Positions 1-13,839 of a stretch of 64,000 bases of DNA are shown here, in pieces. The stretch's first letter is position 1. Each line of letters opens with the position of its first letter. Origin of the DNA: Elmis aenea (taxonomy: Eukaryota; Arthropoda; Insecta; Coleoptera; Elmidae); the NCBI GenBank assembly GCA_947652605.1, contig OX393581.1, positions 9,924,640 to 9,988,639 of the forward strand, in the 5' to 3' direction. Below the pieces are notes generated by a model, which ran no database searches, was not told the DNA's origin, and was given only the letters and a program-made list of their open reading frames with translations. A program made the position numbers and the translations under genes.

Positions 1-239
1 AATTGTATTCATGTAAAGAGGCGATGGATAAACTGTTCCTGTCATATACAAATCAATAATTAAAATTGTTTAGAAGTAGTCGCTCAAGGAACATATGTAT
101 TAACTAAAGCACGGTATTTTTAGGAAATTATTAAAAATTAAAACCAGCTCATTGAAAGACATATGCAAAACAATTGTATTCATGTAAAGAGGCGATGGAT
201 AAACTGTTCCTGTGATATACAAATCAATAATTAAAATTG

Positions 240-256
240 TTTCGAAATAGTCGCTC
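240..256 (+). other. CENP-B-box-like motif in the satellite monomer (first clear example)
   Basis: TTTCGAAATAGTCGCTC aligned to the mammalian box NTTCGNNNNANNCGGGN matches TTCG, the central A and CG, 7 of the 9 specified bases. It repeats every 171 bp in monomers of the TTTCG class and is broken in the TTTAG and TTCAG classes. The match to the consensus is seen directly; any binding is speculative, since insects have no certain CENP-B orthologue. Confidence 0.35.
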
Positions 257-2219
257 AAGGAACATATGTATTAACTAAAGCACGGTATTTTTAGGAAATT
301 ATTAAAAATTAAAACCAGCTCATTGAAAGACATATGCAAAACAATTTTATTCATGTAAAGAGGCGATGGATAAACTGTTCCTGTGATATACAAATCAATA
401 ATTAAAATTTTTTAGAAATAGTCGCTCAAGGAACATATGTATTAACTAAAGCACGGTATTTTTAGGAAATTATTAAAAATTAAAACCAGCTCATTGAAAG
501 ACATATGCAAAACAATTGTATTCATGTAAAGAGGCGATGGATAAACTGTTCCTGTGATATACAAATCAATAATTAAAATTGTTTCGAAATAGTCACTCAA
601 GGAACATATGTATTAACTAAAGCACGGTATTTTTAGGAAATTATTAAAAATTAAAACCAGCTCATTGAAAGACATATGCAAAACAATTGTATTCATGTAA
701 AGAGGCGATGGATAAACTGTTCCTGTGATATACAAATCAATAATTAAAATTGTTTCGAAATAGTCGCTCAAGGAACATATGTATTAACTAAAGCACGGTA
801 TTTTTAGGAAATTATTAAAAATTAAAACCAGCTCATTGAAAGACATATGCAAAACAATTGTATTCATGTAAAGAGGCGATGGATAAACTGTTCCTGTCAT
901 ATACAAATCAATAATTAAAATTGTTTAGAAGTAGTCGCTCAAGGAACATATGTATTAACTAAAGCACGGTATTTTTAGGAAATTATTAAAAATTAAAACC
1001 AGCTCATTGAAAGACATATGCAAAACAATTGTATTCATGTAAAGAGGCGATGGATAAACTGTTCCTGTGATATACAAATCAATAATTAAAATTGTTTCGA
1101 AATAGTCGCTCAAGGAACATATGTATTAACTTAAGCACGGTATTTTTAGGAAATTATTAAAAATTAAAACCAGCTCATTGAAAGACATATGCAAAACAAT
1201 TATATTCATGTAAAGAGGCGATGGATAAACTGTTCCTGTGATATACAAATCAATAATTAAATTTTTTTAGAAATAGTCGCTCAAGGAACATATGTATTAA
1301 CTAAAGCACGGTATTTTTAGGAAATTATTAAAAATTAAAACCAGCTCATTGAAAGACATATGCAAAACAATTGTATTCATGTAAAGAAGCGATAGATAAA
1401 CTGTTCCTGTGATATACAAATCAATAATTAAAATTGTTTCGAAATAGTCGCTCAAGGAACATATGTATTACTTAAAGCACGGTATTTTTAGGAAATTATT
1501 AAAAATTAAAACCAGCTCATTGAAAGACATATGCAAAACAATTGTATTCATGTAAAGAGGCGATGGATAAACTGTTCCTGTGATATACAAATCAATAATT
1601 AAAATTGTTTCGAAATAGTCGCTCAAGGAACATATGTATTAACTAAAGCACGGTATTTTTAGGAAATTATTAAAAATTAAAACCAGCTCATTGAAAGACA
1701 TATGCAAAACAATTTTATTCATGTAAAGAGGCGATGGATAAACTGTTCCTGTGATATACAAATCAATAATTAAAATTGTTTAGAAATAGTCGCTCAAGGA
1801 ACATATGTATTAACTAAAGCACGGTATTTTTAGGAAATTATTAAAAATTAAAACCAGCTCATTGAAAGACATATGCAAAACAATTGTATTCATGTAAAGA
1901 GGCGATGGATAAACTGTTCCTGTGATATACAAATCAATAATTAAAATTGTTTCGAAATAGTCGCTCAAGGAACATATGTATTAACTAAAGCACGGTATTT
2001 TTAGGAAATTATTAAAAATTAAAACCAGCTCATTGAAAGACATATGCAAAACAATTGTATTCATGTAAAGAGGCGATGGATAAACTGTTCCTGTGATATA
2101 CAAATCAATAATTAAAATTGTTTTGAAATAGTCGCTCAAGGAACATATGTATTAACTAAAGCACGGTATTTTTAGGAAATTATTAAAAATTAAAACCAGC
2201 TCATTGAAAGACATATGCA

Positions 2220-5200
2220 AAACAATTGTATTCATGTAAAGAGGCGATGGATAAACTGTTCCTGTCATATACAAATCAATAATTAAAATTGTTTAGAAGT
2301 AGTCGCTCAAGGAACATATGTATTAACTAAAGCACGGTATTTTTAGGAAATTATTAAAAATTAAAACCAGCTCATTGAAAGACATATGCAAAACAATTGT
2401 ATTCATGTAAAGAGGCGATGGATAAACTGTTCCTGTGATATACAAATCAATAATTAAAATTGTTTCGAAATAGTCGCTCAAGGAACATATGTATTAACTA
2501 AAGCACGGTATTTTTAGGAAATTATTAAAAATTAAAACCAGCTCATTGAAAGACATATGCAAAACAATTGTATTCATGTAAAGAGGCGATGGATAAACTG
2601 TTCCTGTCATATACAAATCAATAATTAAAATTGTTTAGAAATAGTCGCTCAAGGAACATATGTATTAACTAAAGCACGGTATTTTTAGGAAATTATTAAA
2701 AATTAAAACCAGCTCATTGAAAGACATATGCAAAACAATTGTATTCATGTAAAGAGGCGATGGATAAACTGTTCCTGTGATATACAAATCAATAATTAAA
2801 ATTGTTTCGAAATAGTCGCTCAAGGCACATATGTATTAACTAAAGCACGGTATTTTTAGGAAATTATTAAAAATTAAAACCAGCTCATTGAAAGACATAT
2901 GCAAAACAATTGTATTCATGTAAAGAGGCGATGAATAAACTGTTCCTGTGATATACAAATCAATAATTAAAATTGTTTCGAAATAGTCGCTCAAGGCACA
3001 TATGTATTAACTAAAGCACGGTATTTTTAGGAAATTATTAAAAATTAAAACCAGCTCATTGAAAGACATATGCAAAACAATTGTATTCATGTAAAGAGGC
3101 GATGGATAAACTGTTCCTGTGATATACAAATCAATAATTAAAATTGTTTCGAAATAGTCGCTCAAGGAACATATGTATTAACTAAAGCACGGTATTTTTA
3201 GGAAATTATTAAAAATTAAAACCAGCTCATTGAAAGACATGCAAAACAATTGTATTCATGTAAAGAGGCGATGGATAAACTGTTCCTGTGATATACAAAT
3301 CAATAATTAAAATTGTTTCGAAATAGTCGCTCAAGGAACATATGTATTAACTAAAGCACGGTATTTTTAGGAAATTATTAAAAATTAAAACCAGCTCATT
3401 GAAAGACATATGCAAAACAATTGTATTCATGTAAAGAGGCGATGGATATACTGTTCCTGTCATATACAAATCAATAATTAAAATTGTTTAGAAATAGTCG
3501 CTCAAGGAACATATGTATTAACTAAAGCACGGTATTTTTAGGAAATTATTAAAAATTAAAACCAGCTCATTGAAAGACATATGCAAAACAATTGTATTCA
3601 TGTAAAGAGGCGATGGATAAACTGTTCCTGTGATATACAAATCAATTATTAAAATTGTTTCGAAATAGTCGCTCAAGGAACATATGTATTAACTAATGCA
3701 CGGTATTTTTAGGAAATTATTAAAAATTAAAACCAGCTCATTGAAAGACATATGCAAAACAATTGTATTCATGTAAAGAGGCGATAGATAAACTGTTCCT
3801 GTGATATACAAATCAATAATTAAAATTGTTTCGAAATAGTCGCACAAGGAACATATGTATTAACTAATGCACGGTATTTTTAGGAAATTATTAAAAATTA
3901 AAACCAGCTCATTGAAAGACATATGCAAAACAATTGTATTCATGTAAAGAGGCAATGGATAAACTGTTCTTGTCATATACAAATCAATAATTGAAATTGT
4001 TTCGAAATAGTCGCACAAGGAACATTATGTATTAACTAAAGCACGGTATTTTTAGGAAATTATTAAAAATTAAAACCAGCTCATTGAAAGACATATGCAA
4101 AACAATTGTATTCATGTAAAGAGGCGATGGATAAACTGTTCCTGTGATATACAAATCAATAATTAAAATTGTTTAGAAATAGTCGCTCAAAGAACATATG
4201 TATTAACTAAAGCACGGTATTTTTAGGAAATTATTAAAAATTAAAACCAGCTCTATGAAAGACATATGCAAAACAATTGTATTCATGTAAAGAGGCGATG
4301 GATAAACTGTTCCTGTGATATACAAATCAATAATTAAAATGGTTTCGAAATAGTCGCTCAAGGAACATATGTATTAACTAAAGCACGGTATTTTTAGGAA
4401 ATTATTAAAAATTAAAACCAGCTCTTTGAAAGACATATGCAAAACAATTGTATTCATGTAAAGAGGCAATGGATAAACTGTTCCTGTCATATACAAATCA
4501 ATAATTAAAATTGTTTAGAAATAGTCGCTCAAGAAACTTATGTATTAACTAAAGCACGGTATTTTTAGGAAATTATTAAAAATTAAAACCAGCTCATTGA
4601 AAGACATATGCAAAACAATTGTATTCATGTAAAGAGGCGATGGATAAACTGTTCCTGTCATATACAAATCAATAATTAAAATTGTTTAGAAATAGTCGCT
4701 CAAGGAACATATGTATTAACTAAAGCACGGTATTTTTAGGAAATTATTAAAAATTAAAACCAGCTCATTGAAAGACATATGCAAAACAATTGTATTCCTG
4801 TAAAGAGGCGATGGATAAACTGTTTCTGTGATATACAAATCAATAATTAAAATTGTTTAGAAATAGTCGCTCAAGGAACATATGTATTAACTAAAGCACG
4901 GTATTTTTAGGAAATTATTAAAAATTAAAACCAGCTCATTGAAAGACATATGCAAAACAATTGTATTCCTGTAAAGAGGCGATGGATAAACTGTTTCTGT
5001 GATTTACAAATCAATAATTAAAATTGTTCAGAAATAGTCGCTCAAGGAACATATGTATTAACTAAAGCACGGTATTTTTAGGAAATTATTAAAAATTAAA
5101 ACCAGCTCATTGAAAGACATATGCAAAACAATTGTATTCCTGTAAAGAGGCGATGGATAAACTGTTTCTGTGATATACAAATCAATAATTAAAATTGTTT

Positions 5201-5790
5201 AGAAATAGTCGCTCAAGGAACATATGTATTAACTAAAGCACGGTATTTTTAGGAAATTATTAAAAATTAAAACCAGCTCATTGAAAGACATATGCAAAAC
5301 AATTGTATTCATGTAAAGAGGCAATGGATAAACTGTTCCTGTCATATACAAATCAATAATTTAAATTGTTTAGAAATAGTCGCTCAAGGAACATATGCGA
5401 TGGATAAACTGTTCCTGTCATATACAAATCAATAATTTAAATTGTTCAGAAATAGTCGCTCAAGGAACATATGTATTAACTAAAGCACGGTATTTTTAGG
5501 AAATTATTAAAAATTAATACCAGCTCATTGAGAGACATATGCAAAACAATTGTATTCATGTAAAGAGGCGATGGATAAACTGTTCCTGTGATATACAAAT
5601 CAATAATTAAAATTGTTTCGAAATAGTCGCTCAAGGAACATATGTATTAACTAAAGCACGGTATTTTTAGGAAATTATTAAAAATTAATACCAGCTCATT
5701 GAAAGACATATGCAAAACAATTTTATTCATGTAAAGAGGCGATGGATAAACTGTTCCTGTGATATACAAATCAATAATTAAAATTGTTTC
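2220..5790. repeat. Higher-order block L1, copy 1
   Basis: This block of about 3.57 kb (roughly 21 monomers) recurs at about 8280-11850 with a constant offset of 6060 bp. Diagnostic rare variants are shared: GGCACATATG (2825 and 8885), the 2-bp loss in GACATGCAAAAC (3236 and 9296), AACATTATG (4021 and 10081), CTGTTTCTGTGATTTAC (4990 and 11050) and a 95-bp-deleted monomer (5397 and 11457). By eye the copies differ at roughly ten positions. Similarity breaks down left of about 2220 and right of about 5790. Confidence 0.88.
5301..5473. repeat. Internally deleted satellite monomer
   Basis: The monomer that starts at 5301 jumps at 5397/5398 from ...GGAACATATG directly to CGATGGATAAAC of the next unit. 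This removes 95 bp (the end of one monomer and the first 21 bases of the next) and breaks the 171-bp phase. The same junction recurs at 11457/11458, so the deletion preceded the block duplication. Confidence 0.9.
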
Positions 5791-6309
5791 GAATTGTGGC
5801 TCAAGGAACATATGTATTAACTAAAGCACGGTATTTTTAGGAAATTAGTAAAAATTAAAACCAGCTCTTTAAGTCATATGCAAAACAATTGTATTCATGT
5901 AAAGAGGCGATGGATAAACTGTTCCTGTCATATACAAATCAATAATTAAAATTGTTTCGAAATAGTCGCTCAAGGAACATATGTATTAACTAAAGCACGG
6001 TATTTTTAGGAAATTATTAAAAATTAATACCAGCTCATTGAAAGACATATGCAAAACAATTGTATTCATGTAAAGAGGCGATGGATAAACTGTTCCTGTG
6101 ATATACAAATCAATAATTAAAATTGTTCAGAAATAGTCGCTCAAGGAACATATGTACTAACTAAAGCACGGTATTTTTAGGAAATTATTAAAAATTAATA
6201 CCAGCTCATTGAAAGACATATGCAAAACAATTGTATTCATGTAAAGAGGCGATGGATAAACTGTTCCTGTGATATACAAATCAATAATTAAAATTGTTTC
6301 GAAATAGTC

Positions 6310-8118
6310 GCTCAAGGAACATATGTATTAACTAAAGCACGGTATTTTTAGGAAATTATTAAAAATTAAAACCAGCTCATTGAAAGACATATGCAAAACA
6401 ATTGTATTCATGTAAAGAGGCGATAAATAAACTGTTCCTGTGATATACAAATCAATAATTAAAATTGTTTCGAAATAGTCGCTCAAGGAACATATGTATT
6501 AACTAAAGCACGGTATTTTTAGGAAATTATTAAAAATTAAAACCAGCTCATTGAAAGACATATGCAAAACAATTGTATTCATGTAAAGAGGCGATGGATA
6601 TACTGTTCCTGTCATATACAAATCAATAATTAAAATTGTTTAGAAATAGTCGCTCAAGGAACATATGTATTAACTAAAGCACGGTATTTTTAGGAAATTA
6701 TTAAAAATTAAAACCAGCTCATTGAAAGACATATGCAAAACAATTGTATTCATGTAAAGAGGCGATGGATAAACTGTTCCTGTGATATACAAATCAATAA
6801 TTAAAATTGTTTCGAAATAGTCGCTCAAGGAACATATGTATTAACTAATGCACGGTATTTTTAGGAAATTATTAAAAATTAAAACCAGCTCATTGAAAGA
6901 CATATGCAAAACAATTGTATTCATGTAAAGAGGCGATAGATAAACTGTTCCTGTGATATACAAATCAATAATTGAAATTGTTTCGAAATAGTCGCACAAG
7001 GAACATATGTATTAACTAATGCACGGTATTTTTAGGAAATTATTAAAAATTAAAACCAGCTCATTGAAAGACATATGCAAAACAATTGTATTCATGTAAA
7101 GAGGCGATGGATAAACTGTTCCTGTGATATACAAATCAATAATTAAAATTGTTTCGAAATAGTCGCTCAAGGAACATATGTATTAACTAAAGCACGGTAT
7201 TTTTAGGAAATTATTAAAAATTAAAACCAGCTCATTGAAAGACATATGCAAAACAATTGTATTCATGTAAAGAGGCGATAAATAAACTGTTCCTGTGATA
7301 TACAAATCAATAATTAAAATTGTTTCGAAATAGTCGCTCAAGGAACATATGTATTAACTAAAGCACGGTATTTTTAGGAAATTATTAAAAATTAAAACCA
7401 GCTCATTGAAAGACATATGCAAAACAATTGTATTCATGTAAAGAGGCGATGGATATACTGTTCCTGTCATATACAAATCAATAATTAAAATTGTTTAGAA
7501 ATAGTCGCTCAAGGAACATATGTATTAACTAAAGCACGGTATTTTTAGGAAATTATTAAAAATTAAAACCAGCTCATTGAAAGACATATGCAAAACAATT
7601 GTATTCATGTAAAGAGGCGATGGATAAACTGTTCCTGTCATATACAAATCAATAATTGAAATTGTTTCGAAATAGTCGCACAAGGAACATATGTATTAAC
7701 TAAAGCACGGTATTTTTAGGAAATTATTAAAAATTAAAACCAGCTCATTGAAAGACATATGCAAAACAATTGTATTCATGTAAAGAGGCGATGGATAAAC
7801 TGTTCCTGTGATATACATACAAATCAATAATTAAAATTGTTCAGAAATAGTCGCTCAAAGAACATATGTATTAACTAATGCACGGTATTTTTAGGAAATT
7901 ATTAAAAATTAAAACCAGCTCATTGAAAGACATATGCAAAACAATTGTATTCCTGTAAAGAGGCGATGGATAAACTGTTCCTGTGATATACAAATCAATA
8001 ATTAAAATTGTTTTGAAATAGTCGCTCAAGGAACATATGTATTAACTAAAGCACGGTATTTTTAGGAAATTATTAAAAATTAAAACCAGCTCATTGAAAG
8101 ACATATGCAAAACAATTG
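6310..8118. repeat. Higher-order block L2, copy 1
   Basis: About 1.8 kb recurring at about 12031-13839 with offset 5721 bp. Shared markers are GATGGATATACTG (about 6594 and 12315), the 4-bp insertion GATATACATAC (7810 and 13531) and GTTTTGAAATAG (about 8009 and 13730). The offset differs from that of block L1 by 339 bp, roughly two monomers, so L1 and L2 are separate alignments or one event followed by loss or gain of two monomers. Confidence 0.82.
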
Positions 8119-8279
8119 TATTCATGTAAAGAGGCGATGGATAAACTGTTCCTGTGATATACAAATCAATAATTAAAATTGTTTCGAATTGTGGCTCAAG
8201 GAACATATGTATTAACTAAAGCACGGTATTTTTAGGAAATTAGTAAAAATTAATACCAGCTCATTGAAAGACATATGCA

Positions 8280-11200
8280 AAACAGTTGTATTCATGTAAA
8301 GAGGCGATGGATAAACTGTTCCTGTCATATACAAATCAATAATTAAAATTGTTTAGAAGTAGTCGCTCAAGGAACATATGTATTAACTAAAGCACGGTAT
8401 TTTTAGGAAATTATTAAAAATTAAAACCAGCTCATTGAAAGACATATGCAAAACAATTGTATTCATGTAAAGAGGCGATGGATAAACTGTTCCTGTGATA
8501 TACAAATCAATAATTAAAATTGTTTCGAAATAGTCGCTCAAGGAACATATGTATTAACTAAAGCACGGTATTTTTAGGAAATTATTAAAAATTAAAACCA
8601 GCTCATTGAAAGACATATGCAAAACAATTGTATTCCTGTAAAGAGGCGATGGATAAACTGTTCCTGTCATATACAAATCAATAATTAAAATTGTTTAGAA
8701 ATAGTCGCTCAAGGAACATATGTATTAACTAAAGCACGGTATTTTTAGGAAATTATTAAAAATTAAAACCAGCTCATTGAAAGACATATGCAAAACAATT
8801 GTATTCATGTAAAGAGGCGATAAATAAACTGTTCCTGTGATATACAAATCAATAATTAAAATTGTTTCGAAATAGTCGCTCAAGGCACATATGTATTAAC
8901 TAAAGCACGGTATTTTTAGGAAATTATTAAAAATTAAAACCAGCTCATTGAAAGACATATGCAAAACAATTGTATTCATGTAAAGAGGCGATGAATAAAC
9001 TGTTCCTGTGATATACAAATCAATAATTAAAATTGTTTCGAAATAGTCGCTCAAGGCACATATGTATTAACTAAAGCACGGTATTTTTAGGAAATTATTA
9101 AAAATTAAAACCAGCTCATTGAAAGACATATGCAAAACAATTGTATTCATGTAAAGAGGCGATGGATAAACTGTTCCTGTGATATACAAATCAATAATTA
9201 AAATTGTTTCGAAATAGTCGCTCAAGGAACATATGTATTAACTAAAGCACGGTATTTTTAGGAAATTATTAAAAATTAAAACCAGCTCATTGAAAGACAT
9301 GCAAAACAATTGTATTCATGTAAAGAGGCGATGGATAAACTGTTCCTGTGATATACAAATCAATAATTAAAATTGTTTCGAAATAGTCGCTCAAGGAACA
9401 TATGTATTAACTAAAGCACGGTATTTTTAGGAAATTATTAAAAATTAAAACCAGCTCATTGAAAGACATATGCAAAACAATTGTATTCATGTAAAGAGGC
9501 GATGGATATACTGTTCCTGTCATATACAAATCAATAATTAAAATTGTTTAGAAATAGTCGCTCAAGGAACATATGTATTAACTAAAGCACGGTATTTTTA
9601 GGAAATTATTAAAAATTAAAACCAGCTCATTGAAAGACATATGCAAAACAATTGTATTCATGTAAAGAGGCGATGGATAAACTGTTCCTGTGATATACAA
9701 ATCAATTATTAAAATTGTTTCGAAATAGTCGCTCAAGGAACATATGTATTAACTAATGCACGGTATTTTTAGGAAATTATTAAAAATTAAAACCAGCTCA
9801 TTGAAAGACATATGCAAAACAATTGTATTCATGTAAAGAGGCGATAGATAAACTGTTCCTGTGATATACAAATCAATAATTGAAATTGTTTCGAAATAGT
9901 CGCACAAGGAACATATGTATTAACTAATGCACGGTATTTTTAGGAAATTATTAAAAATTAAAACCAGCTCATTGAAAGACATATGCAAAACAATTGTATT
10001 CATGTAAAGAGGCGATGGATAAACTGTTCTTGTCATATACAAATCAATAATTGAAATTGTTTCGAAATAGTCGCACAAGGAACATTATGTATTAACTAAA
10101 GCACGGTATTTTTAGGAAATTATTAAAAATTAAAACCAGCTCATTGAAAGACATATGCAAAACAATTGTATTCATGTAAAGAGGCGATGGATAAACTGTT
10201 CCTGTGATATACAAATCAATAATTAAAATTGTTTAGAAATAGTCGCTCAAAGAACATATGTATTAACTAAAGCACGGTATTTTTAGGAAATTATTAAAAA
10301 TTAAAACCAGCTCATTGAAAGACATATGCAAAACAATTGTATTCATGTAAAGAGGCGATGGATAAACTGTTCCTGTGATATACAAATCAATAATTAAAAT
10401 GGTTTCGAAATAGTCGCTCAAGGAACATATGTATTAACTAAAGCACGGTATTTTTAGGAAATTATTAAAAATTAAAACCAGCTCTTTGAAAGACATATGC
10501 AAAACAATTGTATTCATGTAAAGAGGCAATGGATAAACTGTTCCTGTCATATACAAATCAATAATTAAAATTGTTTAGAAATAGTCGCTCAAGAAACTTA
10601 TGTATTAACTAAAGCACGGTATTTTTAGGAAATTATTAAAAATTAAAACCAGCTCATTGAAAGACATATGCAAAACAATTGTATTCATGTAAAGAGGCGA
10701 TGGATAAACTGTTCCTGTCATATACAAATCAATAATTAAAATTGTTTAGAAATAGTCGCTCAAGGAACATATGTATTAACTAAAGCACGGTATTTTTAGG
10801 AAATTATTAAAAATTAAAACCAGCTCATTGAAAGACATATGCAAAACAATTGTATTCCTGTAAAGAGGCGATGGATAAACTGTTTCTGTGATATACAAAT
10901 CAATAATTAAAATTGTTTAGAAATAGTCGCTCAAGGAACATATGTATTAACTAAAGCACGGTATTTTTAGGAAATTATTAAAAATTAAAACCAGCTCATT
11001 GAAAGACATATGCAAAACAATTGTATTCCTGTAAAGAGGCGATGGATAAACTGTTTCTGTGATTTACAAATCAATAATTAAAATTGTTCAGAAATAGTCG
11101 CTCAAGGAACATATGTATTAACTAAAGCACGGTATTTTTAGGAAATTATTAAAAATTAAAACCAGCTCATTAAAAGACATATGCAAAACAATTGTATTCC

Positions 11201-11850
11201 TGTAAAGAGGCGATGGATAAACTGTTTCTGTGATATACAAATCAATAATTAAAATTGTTTAGAAATAGTCGCTCAAGGAACATATGTATTAACTAAAGCA
11301 CGGTATTTTTAGGAAATTATTAAAAATTAAAACCAGCTCATTGAAAGACATATGCAAAACAATTGTATTCATGTAAAGAGGCAATGGATAAACTGTTCCT
11401 GTCATATACAAATCAATAATTTAAATTGTTTAGAAATAGTCGCTCAAGGAACATATGCGATGGATAAACTGTTCCTGTCATATACAAATCAATAATTTAA
11501 ATTGTTCAGAAATAGTCGCTCAAGGAACATATGTATTAACTAAAGCACGGTATTTTTAGGAAATTATTAAAAATTAATACCAGCTCATTGAAAGACATAT
11601 GCAAAACAATTGTATTCATGTAAAGAGGCGATGGATAAACTGTTCCTGTGATATACAAATCAATAATTAAAATTGTTTCGAAATAGTCGCTCAAGGAACA
11701 TATGTATTAACTAAAGCACGGTATTTTTAGGAAATTATTAAAAATTAATACCAGCTCATTGAAAGACATATGCAAAACAATTTTATTCATGTAAAGAGGC
11801 GATGGATAAACTGTTCCTGTGATATACAAATCAATAATTAAAATTGTTTA
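8280..11850. repeat. Higher-order block L1, copy 2
   Basis: Second copy of the block at 2220-5790, offset +6060 bp. Differences noted include 9881 (TTGAAATTG where copy 1 has TTAAAATTG), 9963 (GGCGATGG against GGCAATGG), 10313 (CTCATTG against CTCTATG) and 11171 (CATTAAAAG against CATTGAAAG). Confidence 0.88.
11361..11533. repeat. Internally deleted satellite monomer, second copy
   Basis: Identical 95-bp deletion junction (CATATG joined to CGATGG) at 11457/11458, offset 6060 bp from the first. Confidence 0.9.
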
Positions 11851-12030
11851 GAAATAGTCGCTCAAGGAACATATGTATTAACTAAAGCACGGTATTTTTA
11901 GGAAATTATTAAAAATTAAAACCAGCTTATTGAAAGACATATGCAAAACAATTGTATTCATGTAAAGAGGCGATGGATAAACTGTTCCTGTCATATACAA
12001 ATCAATAATTAAAATTGTTTAGAAATAGTC

Positions 12031-13839
12031 GCTCAAGGAACATATGTATTAACTAAAGCACGGTATTTTTAGGAAATTATTAAAAATTAAAACCAGCTCA
12101 TTGAAAGACATATGCAAAACAATTGTATTCATGTAAAGAGGCGATAAATAAACTGTTCCTGTGATATACAAATCAATAATTAAAATTGTTTCGAAATAGT
12201 CGCTCAAGGAACATATGTATTAACTAAAGCACGGTATTTTTAGGAAATTATTAAAAATTAAAACCAGCTCATTGAAAGACATATGCAAAACAATTGTATT
12301 CATGTAAAGAGGCGATGGATATACTGTTCCTGTCATATACAAATCAATAATTAAAATTGTTTAGAAATAGTCGCTCAAGGAACATATGTATTAACTAAAG
12401 CACGGTATTTTTAGGAAATTATTAAAAATTAAAACCAGCTCATTGAAAGACATATGCAAAACAATTGTATTCATGTAAAGAGGCGATGGATAAACTGTTC
12501 CTGTGATATACAAATCAATAATTAAAATTGTTTCGAAATAGTCGCTCAAGGAACATATGTATTAACTAATGCACGGTATTTTTAGGAAATTATTAAAAAT
12601 TAAAACCAGCTCATTGAAAGACATATGCAAAACAATTGTATTCATGTAAAGAGGCGATAGATAAACTGTTCCTGTGATATACAAATCAATAATTGAAATT
12701 GTTTCGAAATAGTCGCACAAGGAACATATGTATTAACTAATGCACGGTATTTTTAGGAAATTATTAAAAATTAAAACCAGCTCATTGAAAGACATATGCA
12801 AAACAATTGTATTCATGTAAAGAGGCGATGGATAAACTGTTCCTGTGATATACAAATCAATAATTAAAATTGTTTCGAAATAGTCGCTCAAGGAACATAT
12901 GTATTAACTAAAGCACGGTATTTTTAGGAAATTATTAAAAATTAAAACCAGCTCATTGAAAGACATATGCAAAACAATTGTATTCATGTAAAGAGGCGAT
13001 AAATAAACTGTTCCTGTGATATACAAATCAATAATTAAAATTGTTTCGAAATAGTCGCTCAAGGAACATATGTATTAACTAAAGCACGGTATTTTTAGGA
13101 AATTATTAAAAATTAAAACCAGCTCATTGAAAGACATATGCAAAACAATTGTATTCATGTAAAGAGGCGATGGATATACTGTTCCTGTCATATACAAATC
13201 AATAATTAAAATTGTTTAGAAATAGTCGCTCAAGGAACATATGTATTAACTAAAGCACGGTATTTTTAGGAAATTATTAAAAATTAAAACCAGCTCATTG
13301 AAAGACATATGCAAAACAATTGTATTCATGTAAAGAGGCGATGGATAAACTGTTCCTGTCATATACAAATCAATAATTGAAATTGTTTCGAAATAGTCGC
13401 ACAAGGAACATATGTATTAACTAAAGCACGGTATTTTTAGGAAATTATTAAAAATTAAAACCAGCTCATTGAAAGACATATGCAAAACAATTGTATTCAT
13501 GTAAAGAGGCGATGGATAAACTGTTCCTGTGATATACATACAAATCAATAATTAAAATTGTTCAGAAATAGTCGCTCAAAGAACATATGTATTAACTAAT
13601 GCACGGTATTTTTAGGAAATTATTAAAAATTAAAACCAGCTCATTGAAAGACATATGCAAAACAATTGTATTCCTGTAAAGAGGCGATGGATAAACTGTT
13701 CCTGTGATATACAAATCAATAATTAAAATTGTTTTGAAATAGTCGCTCAAGGAACATATGTATTAACTAAAGCACGGTATTTTTAGGAAATTATTAAAAA
13801 TTAAAACCAGCTCATTGAAAGACATATGCAAAACAATTG
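12031..13839. repeat. Higher-order block L2, copy 2
   Basis: Second copy of 6310-8118 at +5721 bp, lying directly after L1 copy 2. The pair of blocks L1+L2 is therefore repeated in the same order, suggesting one ancestral duplication of nearly 6 kb. Confidence 0.82.
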
